A stretch of 44,257 nt of DNA from Gammaproteobacteria bacterium (GTDB lineage: Bacteria; Pseudomonadota; Gammaproteobacteria; Eutrophobiales; Eutrophobiaceae). The position numbers were made by a program, and so were the translations under genes. Positions 1-7,628 of this stretch are shown here, one piece after another. The notes beneath the pieces are model-generated. The model was not told the DNA's origin, did not search any database, and saw only the letters and a program-made list of their open reading frames with translations. Within the stretch, counting starts at the first letter, position 1; each line of letters opens with the position of its first letter. The stretch is taken from assembly GCA_028819495.1 (NCBI GenBank), contig JAPPLI010000009.1:1-44257 (forward strand), in the 5' to 3' direction.

Positions 1-100
1 TAACAGTACGCAAACCATGCAGGTTCGACACGGTCTCCATGATAGGCGTCCCGGTAAAGGGCGCGGTGATATGCTTGTGCACGGTCTGGAGGTCAGACAT
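1..100 (-). CDS. panC: Pantoate--beta-alanine ligase, N-terminal fragment (runs off the left edge)
   Basis: Only the first 33 or so codons are present, so the catalytic motifs are outside the window. The reading frame gives METVSNLHGLRTV, which resembles the usual PanC N-terminus, preceded by a possible 20-residue extension starting MSDLQTV. The upstream ATG at 98-100 has a good ribosome site (AGGGG about 8 bases before), while the internal ATG at 38-40 fits the family length better. The gene would join pantoate to beta-alanine to give pantothenate. It lies 11 bp after panB on the same strand, the standard panBC pairing, and this position is the main support for the call. Confidence 0.7.
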   Translation of the reverse strand, partial: MSDLQTVHKHITAPFTGTPIMETVSNLHGLRTV

Positions 101-111
101 CGTAGCCCCTG

Positions 112-909
112 TTACTTAAACGAATGTTCCGGCCCGGGAAACTCCCCGGCTTTTACCGCACGCACGTATTCCTGCACGGCGGCAGGTATGTTCTCTGCCC
201 CTTCCAGGAAATTCTTTGCCAGGTGCGGGCTGCGCGGCGAGATGCCCAGCACGTCATAGAGCACCAGCACCTGTCCGTCACAGTTTACCCCGGCGCCTAT
301 GCCGATAGTGGGGATTGTCAACTCCATGGTGATGCGTTCGGCAAGGCTCGCGGGAATACATTCCAGCACCACCATGCAGGCGCCGGCAGCCTCCAGGGCG
401 CAAGCGCCGGCCATGATGCGTTCGGCCTGCTTTTTCTCCCTGCCCTGGACTTTGAATCCCCCATACTCCCTGACGGACTGCGGTTGCATGCCGACGTGGC
501 CGCAAACCGGGATGCCCCGGTCAACCAGGGCCGCCACGGTCTGTGCCTGCTCCTCTCCGCCTTCCAGCTTGACCACCTCGGCTCTGCCCTGTTCCACCAG
601 CCTGCGGGCATTCTCACAGGCCGCTGCGGGTGTTTCATAACTCCGGTACGGCATATCGACCACGACCAGAGCGCGGCGACAGACCCCACCAACCATGCTA
701 CTGTGGTAAACCATGTCATCCATGGAAACGCCCAAGGTGTCTTCCCCGCCTTGCAGCACCATACCCAGCGAGTCTCCTACCAGGGCGATCTCAACGCCGG
801 CCGCATCCAGTATTCCGGCAAAGCCCGCGTCGTACGCGGTCAGGCTGACGATTTTTTCGCCTGCCTGTTTCATCCCGTGCAAACGGGCAATGGTAATATC
901 TTTGGTCAT
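112..909 (-). CDS. panB: 3-methyl-2-oxobutanoate hydroxymethyltransferase
   Basis: This enzyme makes ketopantoate from alpha-ketoisovalerate and methylene-tetrahydrofolate, the first committed step of pantothenate synthesis. It is 265 residues long, the normal family size, and reads as a complete TIM-barrel protein. Expected metal ligands are visible as Asp46 (VGDSLG), Asp85 (VVVDMPY) and Glu116 (VKLEGG), and the catalytic base is Glu183 (VVLECIP). The family motif GHVGMQPQ is at about residue 137. Its start overlaps the stop of the kinase gene by 4 bp (ATGA), and panC follows 11 bp downstream, so the genes are probably cotranscribed and translationally coupled. Confidence 0.97.
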   Translation of the reverse strand: MTKDITIARLHGMKQAGEKIVSLTAYDAGFAGILDAAGVEIALVGDSLGMVLQGGEDTLGVSMDDMVYHSSMVGGVCRRALVVVDMPYRSYETPAAACENARRLVEQGRAEVVKLEGGEEQAQTVAALVDRGIPVCGHVGMQPQSVREYGGFKVQGREKKQAERIMAGACALEAAGACMVVLECIPASLAERITMELTIPTIGIGAGVNCDGQVLVLYDVLGISPRSPHLAKNFLEGAENIPAAVQEYVRAVKAGEFPGPEHSFK

Positions 910-1550
910 AGTCCCTGCGGGTTGAAATAATGCCGTCCCGGTCTGAGCCTGTCCATGTAATCCAGCAACATATCATAGTCGCCGCGCTCACTGGTGAAAT
1001 CCATGTCCGCGGTGTTGACGATGAGCAGGGACGATGCGTCGTAATGATAGAAAAAGCCGGTGTATCCGTCCGCAATATTCTGCAGGTACTCCTTGTCTAT
1101 CTTCATCTCAGGGACTCCTGTCGAGCGGATGCGCTTTACCATCACGTCGACGGTCGATTGCAGGTAGATCACGAGGTCGGGAACGGGGGCATCTTCGACC
1201 AGTATGTGGTAAACCTCGTAGTACAAATCCAGTTCGTCCCGGGTCAAGGTGGCCTCGGCAAACAACCTGTGCGCCTGGACCAGGAAGTCGGCAACCCTGC
1301 TGGCCACAAACAGGTCCGCCTGGCGCAGTCCCCGCACCTGCTTGACGTGCTCGAACAGGAAATGTAAGTGGGCCGGCAGGGCGGCGCTGCCCGGGGGACG
1401 ATATACCTCCGGCAGAAACGGATTGGCGCTACTGCGCTCCAGCAACAGGAGGTCGTCCATAGTGTCTGCGAGGCGTCTTGCCAGCGCGGTCTTGCCGACG
1501 CCAATCGGGCCTTCCACAACGATATACCTGAATTTATCTTTAACCCGCAT
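906..1550 (-). CDS. Deoxynucleoside kinase (dNK/dCK-dGK family)
   Basis: This 214-residue P-loop kinase probably phosphorylates deoxynucleosides in the salvage pathway. The Walker A motif GPIGVGKT is at residues 14-21. The family ERS motif (LLLERSSANPFLPEVY) follows at about residue 37, and the core strand PDLVIYLQ is at about residue 124. In gammaproteobacteria a gene of this family commonly sits between folK and panB, as here. The ATG is preceded by GAAAGAG 7 bases upstream. That ribosome site lies inside the left arm of the palindromic element at 1555-1817, so the element appears to have supplied the translation signal. Substrate preference cannot be read from the sequence. Confidence 0.9.
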   Translation of the reverse strand: MRVKDKFRYIVVEGPIGVGKTALARRLADTMDDLLLLERSSANPFLPEVYRPPGSAALPAHLHFLFEHVKQVRGLRQADLFVASRVADFLVQAHRLFAEATLTRDELDLYYEVYHILVEDAPVPDLVIYLQSTVDVMVKRIRSTGVPEMKIDKEYLQNIADGYTGFFYHYDASSLLIVNTADMDFTSERGDYDMLLDYMDRLRPGRHYFNPQGL

Positions 1551-1554
1551 TTTA

Positions 1555-1817
1555 GTACTCTTTCAACCTGATATTACCATGTTCAGCGGGTCGGGAAGCG
1601 GTTGCGCGCAAGGCGCGCCGTGCGGGGAATGGCGCGCCCTTGCCAAGCGGCGCAACGCCGCGGGCGACCGCTTCCCGGCCCGCCCGCAGGGAGCCACACA
1701 GCAGCGCCAATACGGCGTTGCAGCCCTTGGCAAGGACTCGCCATTCCCGGCGGGCTGCGCCTTGTCTTGGCGCTGCTGTGTGGCTCTGAACATGGCAATA
1801 TCAGGTTGAAAGAGTAC
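1555..1817. repeat. 263-bp palindromic (cloverleaf) element between folK and the kinase gene
   Basis: The ends are 32-bp inverted repeats (1555-1586 and 1786-1817) that match at 31 of 32 positions. Inside lie two further inverted pairs. Arms at 1587-1602 and 1667-1682 match at 15 of 16 positions, and arms at 1692-1710 and 1767-1785 match over all 19 bases, abutting the right outer arm. Shorter internal pairings (CTTGCCAAG with CTTGGCAAG, GGGAATGGCG with CGCCATTCCC) allow an alternative single long foldback. The interior is very GC-rich compared with the arms. There is no open reading frame of substance, so it looks like a non-autonomous foldback or MITE-type element. The right arm encodes the last codons and stop of folK. 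Confidence 0.85.
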
Positions 1818-2301
1818 CAGCCAGGCTCAGCCTTGTTATCCCCACGTTACCCGCTGCGTCCGATAATTCATCCGCCCTGCCAAGCCCCGGAATTTCCAGG
1901 TCGGGAGCCAGTTCCAGCAACGGCATCAGGACAAAGTTACGATACCTGATTCCAGGGTGAGGTACGGTCAATTCAGGTTCGTCGATGACCTGGTCACCAT
2001 ACAGCAGTATGTCAAGGTCCAGGATGCGCGGTCCCCACCTCTGTCCGTTTCGCACCCGTCCCTGGCGATTTTCAATCGACTGCAATTGACTGAGCAGTTG
2101 CCCTGCCGTCAGGCCGGAGTCGAGTAACGCTACTGCGTTTATAAAGTCCGGCTGATCACTCGGGCCGAGCGGCATGCTACGGTAGAACGAGGAATATTTT
2201 ACCAGGCTGGTGTCCGGAATATCGCGCAGCGCAGTCAGGGCCTTCTCCAATTGCAACTCCGGGTTATCCAGATTACTGCCCAACCCGATATAACTTTGCA
2301 T
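1801..2301 (-). CDS. folK: 2-amino-4-hydroxy-6-hydroxymethyldihydropteridine pyrophosphokinase (HPPK)
   Basis: HPPK transfers pyrophosphate from ATP to the pterin precursor in folate synthesis. The protein is 166 residues and shows the family landmarks: YIGLGSN at the N-terminus, GPSDQPDFINA at about 46, RWGPRILDLDILL at 88-100 with the magnesium-binding Asp95 and Asp97, and PHPGIRYRNFVLMPL afterwards. It follows pcnB by 3 bp, the usual gammaproteobacterial arrangement. The last residues (TLST) and the stop codon are encoded by the right arm of the inserted palindromic element, so the native C-terminus has probably been replaced by a few residues. The catalytic core is complete. Confidence 0.96.
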   Translation of the reverse strand: MQSYIGLGSNLDNPELQLEKALTALRDIPDTSLVKYSSFYRSMPLGPSDQPDFINAVALLDSGLTAGQLLSQLQSIENRQGRVRNGQRWGPRILDLDILLYGDQVIDEPELTVPHPGIRYRNFVLMPLLELAPDLEIPGLGRADELSDAAGNVGITRLSLAGTLST

Positions 2302-2304
2302 GCC

Positions 2305-3600
2305 TTATACCTTACGTCCTCTGGGCCGCCTGCGCCTGTTGCGCCTGTTCCTGGAATGGCTCTTTTGGCCAGGCTTATTCCGCTGAAATTCGGTCCACCA
2401 TTCTGCCAGTTCGTTGACGCCCTCTCCGGATTCCGCACGAAGAAGTAAAAAATCATAAGCTGCCCGAAACCGGGGATTTTCGAGCAGCCGGTGTGGTCGG
2501 CGGTGCGACCGCCGCGCCAGGCGCGGCTGCATTTGCCAGATATCCCGCGCCATACTTGTGAAACGGCGCGGGACCGCGATAGTGCTGGTTTGTCTGGAGA
2601 TAACTATGTCCCCTGCCAGTATGATGGCGTCCATTTCGTTCATGCCCTGGGCCATATGGTTGCGCGCCAGCCTGTCCATGGGCAACCACAACAGAGCGGC
2701 AAGTAGAAATCCCGGTGTAACCGGCTTGTTTTGCGCTAATCGGTTGTCGGTATTGCGCAGTGCGTTGGCAACGAACGTATAGGGAAATCCGCCGTGCTGA
2801 TGCGTGAGCGCCTCTTCGGTCTGCGGAAACAATTCCTTGAACAGTTCATAGTGCCGCAATTGTTCAAAGGTCTGCAGGGCATAACCGTTAAAAAACATTT
2901 TCAGACATTCTTCAAACAAACGTGCGGTAGAGATTTCTTTCAACGAGGATGCCAGTTCGGATATGTGCGTCCCGGTATCCGGACTGATCCTGAAACCCAG
3001 CTTCGTCGCAAACCGCACTGCCCGTAACAACCGCACCGGGTCTTCCGTAAAACGCCGGCGAGGGTCGCCGATCAGCCGGATACAGCAGGATTTTATATCG
3101 TCCATGCCGTTAACGTAATCTACTACCGATTCGTCTGCGATATTATAAAACAGGGCATTGACGGTGAAATCACGGCGCCATACATCTTCATCGATGGTTC
3201 CGTAAACGTTGTCGCGTATAATCCGGCCATCGACGATGTGTCCTGCGCCATTATCATCATGGTGGGGCGCCCGGAAAGTGGAAACCTCCACGATCTCATC
3301 GCCGAAGCGGACGTGGGCAAGCCTGAAACGGCGTCCAATCAGCCGGCTGTTGCGGAACAGTTCTCTTACCTGTTGGGGTGTAGCGTCCGTCACGACGTCA
3401 AAGTCCTTTGGTTCTCGCCCCAGCAGCAGATCGCGCACGCTACCCCCGACCAGGTAGCCGGCATAGCCGGCATTTTTCAGGCGGTACAATACTTTCAGCG
3501 CGCCGTCACTGATATTTTTCGTCGAGATGTTGTGCTCTTCACGAGGAAAAATTGCCGGCTGCGGACGCAGGTACGAGACTTTGTCGTGGATTTTGTTCAT
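2305..3600 (-). CDS. pcnB: Poly(A) polymerase I
   Basis: PcnB adds poly(A) tails to RNA 3' ends and so promotes decay. The protein is 431 residues. The nucleotidyltransferase core shows VGGSVRDLLLG at 51-61, then DFD at 66-68, the catalytic carboxylates. RRDFTVNALFYN and the RNA/nucleotide-binding segment GDPRRRFTEDPVRLLRA follow. The C-terminus is very basic (residues about 408-431, rich in Arg and Lys), typical of PcnB and different from CCA-adding enzymes, which lack this tail. The start codon lies only 29 bp from the divergent tRNA gene. It is the first gene of the pcnB-folK-dNK-panB-panC cluster. Confidence 0.95.
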   Translation of the reverse strand: MNKIHDKVSYLRPQPAIFPREEHNISTKNISDGALKVLYRLKNAGYAGYLVGGSVRDLLLGREPKDFDVVTDATPQQVRELFRNSRLIGRRFRLAHVRFGDEIVEVSTFRAPHHDDNGAGHIVDGRIIRDNVYGTIDEDVWRRDFTVNALFYNIADESVVDYVNGMDDIKSCCIRLIGDPRRRFTEDPVRLLRAVRFATKLGFRISPDTGTHISELASSLKEISTARLFEECLKMFFNGYALQTFEQLRHYELFKELFPQTEEALTHQHGGFPYTFVANALRNTDNRLAQNKPVTPGFLLAALLWLPMDRLARNHMAQGMNEMDAIILAGDIVISRQTSTIAVPRRFTSMARDIWQMQPRLARRSHRRPHRLLENPRFRAAYDFLLLRAESGEGVNELAEWWTEFQRNKPGQKSHSRNRRNRRRRPRGRKV

Positions 3601-3608
3601 GGACTTAT

Positions 3609-3614
3609 TATAAT
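3609..3614 (+). promoter_or_regulatory. Possible -10 element of the tRNA-Glu gene
   Basis: A perfect TATAAT hexamer lies 14 bp before the tRNA 5' end. No good -35 box is visible at 16-18 bp upstream. The surrounding AT-rich stretch is nearly symmetric and could also serve pcnB on the other strand. Confidence 0.35.
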
Positions 3615-3628
3615 ACCTGATTATTACC

Positions 3629-3704
3629 GCTCCCTTCGTCTAGCGGCCCAGGACGCTGGCCTCTCACGCCGGAAACAGGGGTTCGATTCCCCTAGGGAGC
3701 GCCA
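3629..3704 (+). tRNA. tRNA-Glu, anticodon CTC, with encoded CCA
   Basis: The 76-nt gene folds as a standard cloverleaf. The acceptor stem pairs GCTCCCT (3629-3635) with AGGGAGC (3694-3700), followed by discriminator G and an encoded CCA. The T arm is CAGGGGTTCGATTCCCCT-like. The anticodon stem is 3656-3660 with 3668-3672, and the 7-nt loop CTCTCAC places CTC at 3663-3665, which reads GAG. The body matches bacterial tRNA-Glu (CCTTCGTCTAG and GGCCCAGGAC). Bacteria always have a TTC isoacceptor, so this is probably an additional gene, with the TTC copy elsewhere. Confidence 0.95.
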
Positions 3705-3754
3705 ATAGATCCAGTCAGGCAGTAGGCTAACCGTCGTTCTCTTGCTGACTCCGG

Positions 3755-4714
3755 TTACTTCCGGGAAAAGTTCGCATCCAGCATGGTCTGCACTGCGGTG
3801 ATAACGATCCCCGGCTGGTCAAGATGGATTACATGTCCGCTACGTTCCGCGATCAGGTGCACCGTGTTAGTGCCAAGCTGGGACAACTCATCCTGCAACT
3901 CCATCCAGACCCGTTCCGTTTCATCGCCGTTGGAGTAGCCCGGCCAGAAGCTACGGCCGCGGGTCAGCACCAGAACCGGCACTTCGGGCATAGGCCTGGA
4001 AGTCTTTACCTGCTTTGCGCTGACTGAAAACACCGTCATTTCCTCGCGCCAGGTCATCTTGTGCCGCCAACTCTGCATGATGCGTTGGGCTGTCAGCGCA
4101 TTTTCATCGGGAAAGTTGGGGTGCGGGAAAAACCAGGACACAACATAGTTGTTTGACCCGGGCCTGACCCGTTTGACCGTTCCCGGTTCCGGGCCCGGCA
4201 GCCGTTCGATCTGTTCCGGATGGGAGGAATCGATCAGAACCAGGCCCGCCGTCTCATTCGGGTAATTTCTTGCAAACAATTGCGCGTTGTATCCTCCGAA
4301 CGAGTGACCTGCAATGATATAAGGCCCGGCCACTCCGGCCCTCAGCAACAGGGTATGCAGTTCCCGGGTGATGCGTTTGCTGGTCCTCGGCAAGGGGCCC
4401 GGATCACTCCAGCCATAGCCCGCCCGGTCGTAGGAACAGACCCGGGTCCGAGGCGCCAGGGCTTTCTGGACCCTGGACCATTCCAGCGAGAAACCGCCCA
4501 CTCCCGAATCGAAGATGATGGTGGGCACACCTTCACCCACGCAATAAATGTGCAGCCGGTAGCCGCCGATATCCACCAACCTGCCCGGTCCGGACGATTT
4601 CTGCGCAGCAGGGGATGCCGCAAGCTGCGCGCCGGCGACCAGGCACACGGCGACTGCAGGACAGGTCAGGAACAGGACGCGGCGCAGGAATTGGTACAAC
4701 ATATTTACATTCAT
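3755..4714 (-). CDS. Secreted alpha/beta hydrolase
   Basis: This is a 319-residue alpha/beta-hydrolase-fold protein of unknown substrate. It carries the nucleophile elbow GHSFGG, an oxyanion-hole-type segment (FDSGVGG), the SYDRAGYGWSDPG motif typical of the family, and a late histidine in ERSGHVIHLDQP. Starting at the ATG at 4712-4714 (MNVNMLYQ) gives a basic and hydrophobic leader ending in AGAQLAASPA, a convincing signal peptide, so export to the periplasm or outside is likely. An in-frame start further upstream at 4855 would bury this leader behind 47 residues and overlap the divergent gene, so it was rejected. The neighbours give no clue to function. Confidence 0.85.
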   Translation of the reverse strand: MNVNMLYQFLRRVLFLTCPAVAVCLVAGAQLAASPAAQKSSGPGRLVDIGGYRLHIYCVGEGVPTIIFDSGVGGFSLEWSRVQKALAPRTRVCSYDRAGYGWSDPGPLPRTSKRITRELHTLLLRAGVAGPYIIAGHSFGGYNAQLFARNYPNETAGLVLIDSSHPEQIERLPGPEPGTVKRVRPGSNNYVVSWFFPHPNFPDENALTAQRIMQSWRHKMTWREEMTVFSVSAKQVKTSRPMPEVPVLVLTRGRSFWPGYSNGDETERVWMELQDELSQLGTNTVHLIAERSGHVIHLDQPGIVITAVQTMLDANFSRK

Positions 4715-4790
4715 GACTCTATAATAACCCGGAACCTTCATAGCGAGGGTGAAGCGGGCTTTCCAAAAATTACGGGTACAGTATAACCAA

Positions 4791-5234
4791 ATGCAACCAC
4801 AAGTGGTAATCGGACAAAGGGAACATTGCAGTCTTTGGCGCAGGTTGATGGCCATTGCCTATGACTGCTGCCTGCTGTTTTCCGTGTTGTTTTTTGCAAC
4901 CCTGCCGGCGCTTGCCGTTACCGGGGGAAATGCCTTTGTCGCCGGCAACCCGTTTTATTCCGCTTACCTGCTGCTCATCTCCTGGTTCTATTTCGTCTGG
5001 CAATGGAAAACAGGACGACAAACCCTTGGGATGCGCGCCTGGCATATATACCTGACAACCCGAGGCGGCGTGTCGCCCGGCTGGAAAAACCTGACCATCA
5101 GGTTTTTTCTTGCAGGTGTATCGTTGTCTGCATTGGGTGCCGGGTTTCTCTGGGCCCTGGCCGATAAGGAACGTCTGACTTTTCATGATCGGTTGTCGGG
5201 GACAGTACTGGTCTTTGCCGGTAAAACAGCCTGA
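4791..5234 (+). CDS. RDD family membrane protein
   Basis: The 147-residue protein begins a RDD domain at SLWRRLMAIAYD, where the first conserved Arg and Asp are seen. Two hydrophobic segments follow (CCLLFSVLFFATLPALAV and a Tyr/Leu/Trp-rich helix), then GRQTLGMRAWHI and a third hydrophobic helix, ending with the LTFHDRLSGT motif that carries the last Asp of the family name. RDD proteins are small inner-membrane proteins, mostly without assigned function. The start is uncertain: no clear ribosome site precedes the ATG at 4791, and an in-frame GTG at 4749 is possible. The last 137 bp overlap the 3' end of lptG on the opposite strand. Confidence 0.85.
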   Translation: MQPQVVIGQREHCSLWRRLMAIAYDCCLLFSVLFFATLPALAVTGGNAFVAGNPFYSAYLLLISWFYFVWQWKTGRQTLGMRAWHIYLTTRGGVSPGWKNLTIRFFLAGVSLSALGAGFLWALADKERLTFHDRLSGTVLVFAGKTA

Positions 5235-6273
5235 GCAGGACCAGGTACAGCAGCAGGGTCGGGAGCGCCGAACTGATGATCGGATGTACGCCATAGACTA
5301 TACCGATATGGCCTGACGCGGAATTGACAAAATAGAAGATCACGCCGATCAAGGCGCCGGTGAATACATGCTGGCCCAGTCCGTCCGAACGGTTACGCGC
5401 GGCAACCAGTGGGATAGACAGGAGAATCATGGCCAGGATTGTGAACGGGCGCACCAGTTTGCCGTAAAACGCCTGCTCATAAGTCGCGGTGCTCTGTGAA
5501 TTGGATTTCAGAACCCGGATGCTTTCCGAGAGGTTCCACAGGGACATGTACAAGGGGTTGATGATGACCAGGTTGATCAATCCGTCATCGACCCGGGATT
5601 CCCAGGCTGCTCTGCTGAATTGCTCCCGGCTGATCCCTGAACCGTCAATAATGGTTCTGTCAACGCCTTCCAGTACCCAGCTGTCATCGATATAACGGGC
5701 ATTATCGGCAGTGATACTGCTGCGCAACCTGTCCTGGTCGTCGAACTCATAGATGTAAATTTCCTCGATGATGTTGCCGGGCAATATTTTGCGTATATTA
5801 ATGAAACTGTTTCCATCCCTGGCCCAGAAGCCGTATTTTGTTTGCATGGCTACCTGTTCCGTCAACGCGATGGAGCGTTGATACCTGGCTTTTATCTCAC
5901 TTGCGGGGACGACAAGTTCGCCGACCAGGATGGAGAACAGCACGATCACCAGAGCCGCCTTTGCCAGAAAACCGGCGAGTGAATATTCCGATACGCCGGC
6001 AAGCCTGATTACATCGAGTTCGCTGTTTCTGGAGAGCAGCGCCATACATGTCATGCCCCCGATCATCGCAGCTACCGGCATGATCTCGTAGGCCAGGCGC
6101 GGCAGAGTCAGGATTACATAAGTGATTGCCTGGTACGCATCGTAGTTTCCCTGCCCCGCGTCTTCCAATTGGTCGATAAGGGAGAGAAAGGCAAATATGC
6201 CTACCAGGACGGCCAGGGCCAGTGCGGTGGTCCAAACCAGGTTGACGATAAAATACCGTTGCAAGATTTTCAT
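5098..6273 (-). CDS. lptG: LPS export permease LptG
   Basis: LptG is one of the two inner-membrane permease subunits of the LptB2FG transporter that extracts lipopolysaccharide and hands it to LptC/LptA. Starting at ATG 6271-6273 (MKILQRYF) it is 391 residues. Membrane helices are near residues 12-33, 55-80, 95-120 and in the C-terminal third, separated by a periplasmic jellyroll-like domain (about 130-265). The start overlaps the lptF stop by 4 bp (ATGA). The family normally ends soon after the last helix (LVLLRLF). Here about 40 extra polar residues follow, ending LQEKT, and these are antisense to the end of the RDD gene. Confidence 0.93.
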   Translation of the reverse strand: MKILQRYFIVNLVWTTALALAVLVGIFAFLSLIDQLEDAGQGNYDAYQAITYVILTLPRLAYEIMPVAAMIGGMTCMALLSRNSELDVIRLAGVSEYSLAGFLAKAALVIVLFSILVGELVVPASEIKARYQRSIALTEQVAMQTKYGFWARDGNSFINIRKILPGNIIEEIYIYEFDDQDRLRSSITADNARYIDDSWVLEGVDRTIIDGSGISREQFSRAAWESRVDDGLINLVIINPLYMSLWNLSESIRVLKSNSQSTATYEQAFYGKLVRPFTILAMILLSIPLVAARNRSDGLGQHVFTGALIGVIFYFVNSASGHIGIVYGVHPIISSALPTLLLYLVLLRLFYRQRPVLSPTTDHEKSDVPYRPGPRETRHPMQTTIHLQEKT

Positions 6274-7361
6274 GCTGCCGGCATCCGGTCCTTTTTCCAT
6301 CTCAGCCGCAAACGTTGAAACTGGAAAACCAGCACGATCATGACCAGCAGCAGAAGGTGCACCCACCACAGGCCGATGAAGTCCGGTATATCATCTCTCT
6401 TCAACAGGGTTTTCGCTATACTCAGCATGTTGCTGTAGACGATGTAGATCAGTACGGCCACGAACGCGGAAAAGTATTTCTGTTCGCTGAATGAATAACG
6501 GCTCAATGCAAGCGCAAGCACGGGCAGCAGCAACGATGAGATGACAAATGACAGGCGCCATTGCAGTTCTGCGGCATATTTGGGGCTGTCGGAACCAATC
6601 AGGGTTGCCGTCGGGAGCGATTCCAGCTTGACGTATTGACTTTCCGTATCACCCTGTTCGACCAGGACCGCGTAAGTCCGGTAGCGGGTGATACGGTAAT
6701 CCAGGGAATCCTGGCTCCCTGTATAGCGCCGCCCGTTCTCGAACAATATGAATTTGCCGCCCAGACCTTCCATATTCCTGTAGCTTGCGCTGCCTGAATT
6801 TATCAGGCTGGTTTGTTGTCCTTGCCTGGCTTGCAGGAACACATTCTCCATCCGGCTCCTGTCACTCGAGGATTGTTCGATATAGATGACCTGTTCCCCT
6901 TTGCTCATCTCGTTGAATTTACCGGCCGCAATACCGGTGGTTTCCGCTTCCACTTCAGCCTTGGTTCGCAAGGCTTGCGTATTCTGCGCGGCCCAGGGCG
7001 AGACGTAAAAACTCGTGGCGAAGACAATCAGGGAAAACAGCAGGGCAAACTGGAATATGGCTACCAGTTCAACGCGCCGCACGCCTCCCGCTACCGAAAC
7101 CGCCGTCAACTCCCGGTCCCGCGCCAGCCTTGACAGCCCCAGCAATACCGCCAGAAAAACGGCGATGGGCATCAGTTTCGGCAGGGTCGTCAGCATTTTC
7201 ATCAGCAGGGCCTGGAACACCAGGTCGGCAGGAAAGGTGCCTGCGGCCGCATCGGCCAGGTATCTGACAAACCGGTTGCTCATGATGATCAGCAGCAACA
7301 GGCCAATGATCCAGCCGAGTTTCTCCGCTATTTCTCTATGGATATAACGTCGCAGGATCAT
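6270..7361 (-). CDS. lptF: LPS export permease LptF
   Basis: LptF pairs with LptG in the LptB2FGC lipopolysaccharide extractor. The protein is 363 residues, normal for the family. It begins MILRRYIHREI, has helices near residues 15-30, 50-75 and 95-120, then a periplasmic beta domain (about 130-255), and ends with three more helices. The motif LSRLARDRELTAVSVAGG, between the second and third helices, is characteristic. It is divergent from pepA, as in many gammaproteobacteria, and is the first gene of the lptF-lptG pair. Confidence 0.95.
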   Translation of the reverse strand: MILRRYIHREIAEKLGWIIGLLLLIIMSNRFVRYLADAAAGTFPADLVFQALLMKMLTTLPKLMPIAVFLAVLLGLSRLARDRELTAVSVAGGVRRVELVAIFQFALLFSLIVFATSFYVSPWAAQNTQALRTKAEVEAETTGIAAGKFNEMSKGEQVIYIEQSSSDRSRMENVFLQARQGQQTSLINSGSASYRNMEGLGGKFILFENGRRYTGSQDSLDYRITRYRTYAVLVEQGDTESQYVKLESLPTATLIGSDSPKYAAELQWRLSFVISSLLLPVLALALSRYSFSEQKYFSAFVAVLIYIVYSNMLSIAKTLLKRDDIPDFIGLWWVHLLLLVMIVLVFQFQRLRLRWKKDRMPAA

Positions 7362-7379
7362 TTAGCATGGATTATTTAA

Positions 7380-7544
7380 CATGGATGCACAGGATATACA
7401 GGATAAGCTTCATAAATGTTCATGTTTATTCCGATACCATTACACCGCTTCCCCGAAAGCAGCGGCAGGGTGCAATCATGCGCCATAAGCGGCAAGTCCC
7501 CTGAAACACCAAACCAGAAATCCTGTATATCCTGTATATCCATG
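7380..7544. repeat. Inverted-repeat element between lptF and pepA
   Basis: Arms at 7380-7404 and 7520-7544 match inverted at 23 of 25 positions. Each arm is built from direct copies of the unit ACAGGATAT (CATGGAT..ACAGGATATACAGGAT). The 115 bp between them hold no open frame and no clear promoter. The element fills most of the 267-bp lptF-pepA intergenic region, so both promoters must lie in or beside it. It resembles the short ATCCTGTATATCC-type dispersed repeats seen in many proteobacterial genomes (recalled, not searched). Confidence 0.75.
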
Positions 7545-7628
7545 TTCAATCAATAGTCTCTGGTTTTACTGCTGGTTATCAGATAATATTCAACACCTGA
7601 TTTTTTCATAGACAATGAACAGAATATC

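Noticed and set aside
124..930. 268-codon open frame on the plus strand
   Set aside because: It is antisense to panB, which has all its catalytic residues.
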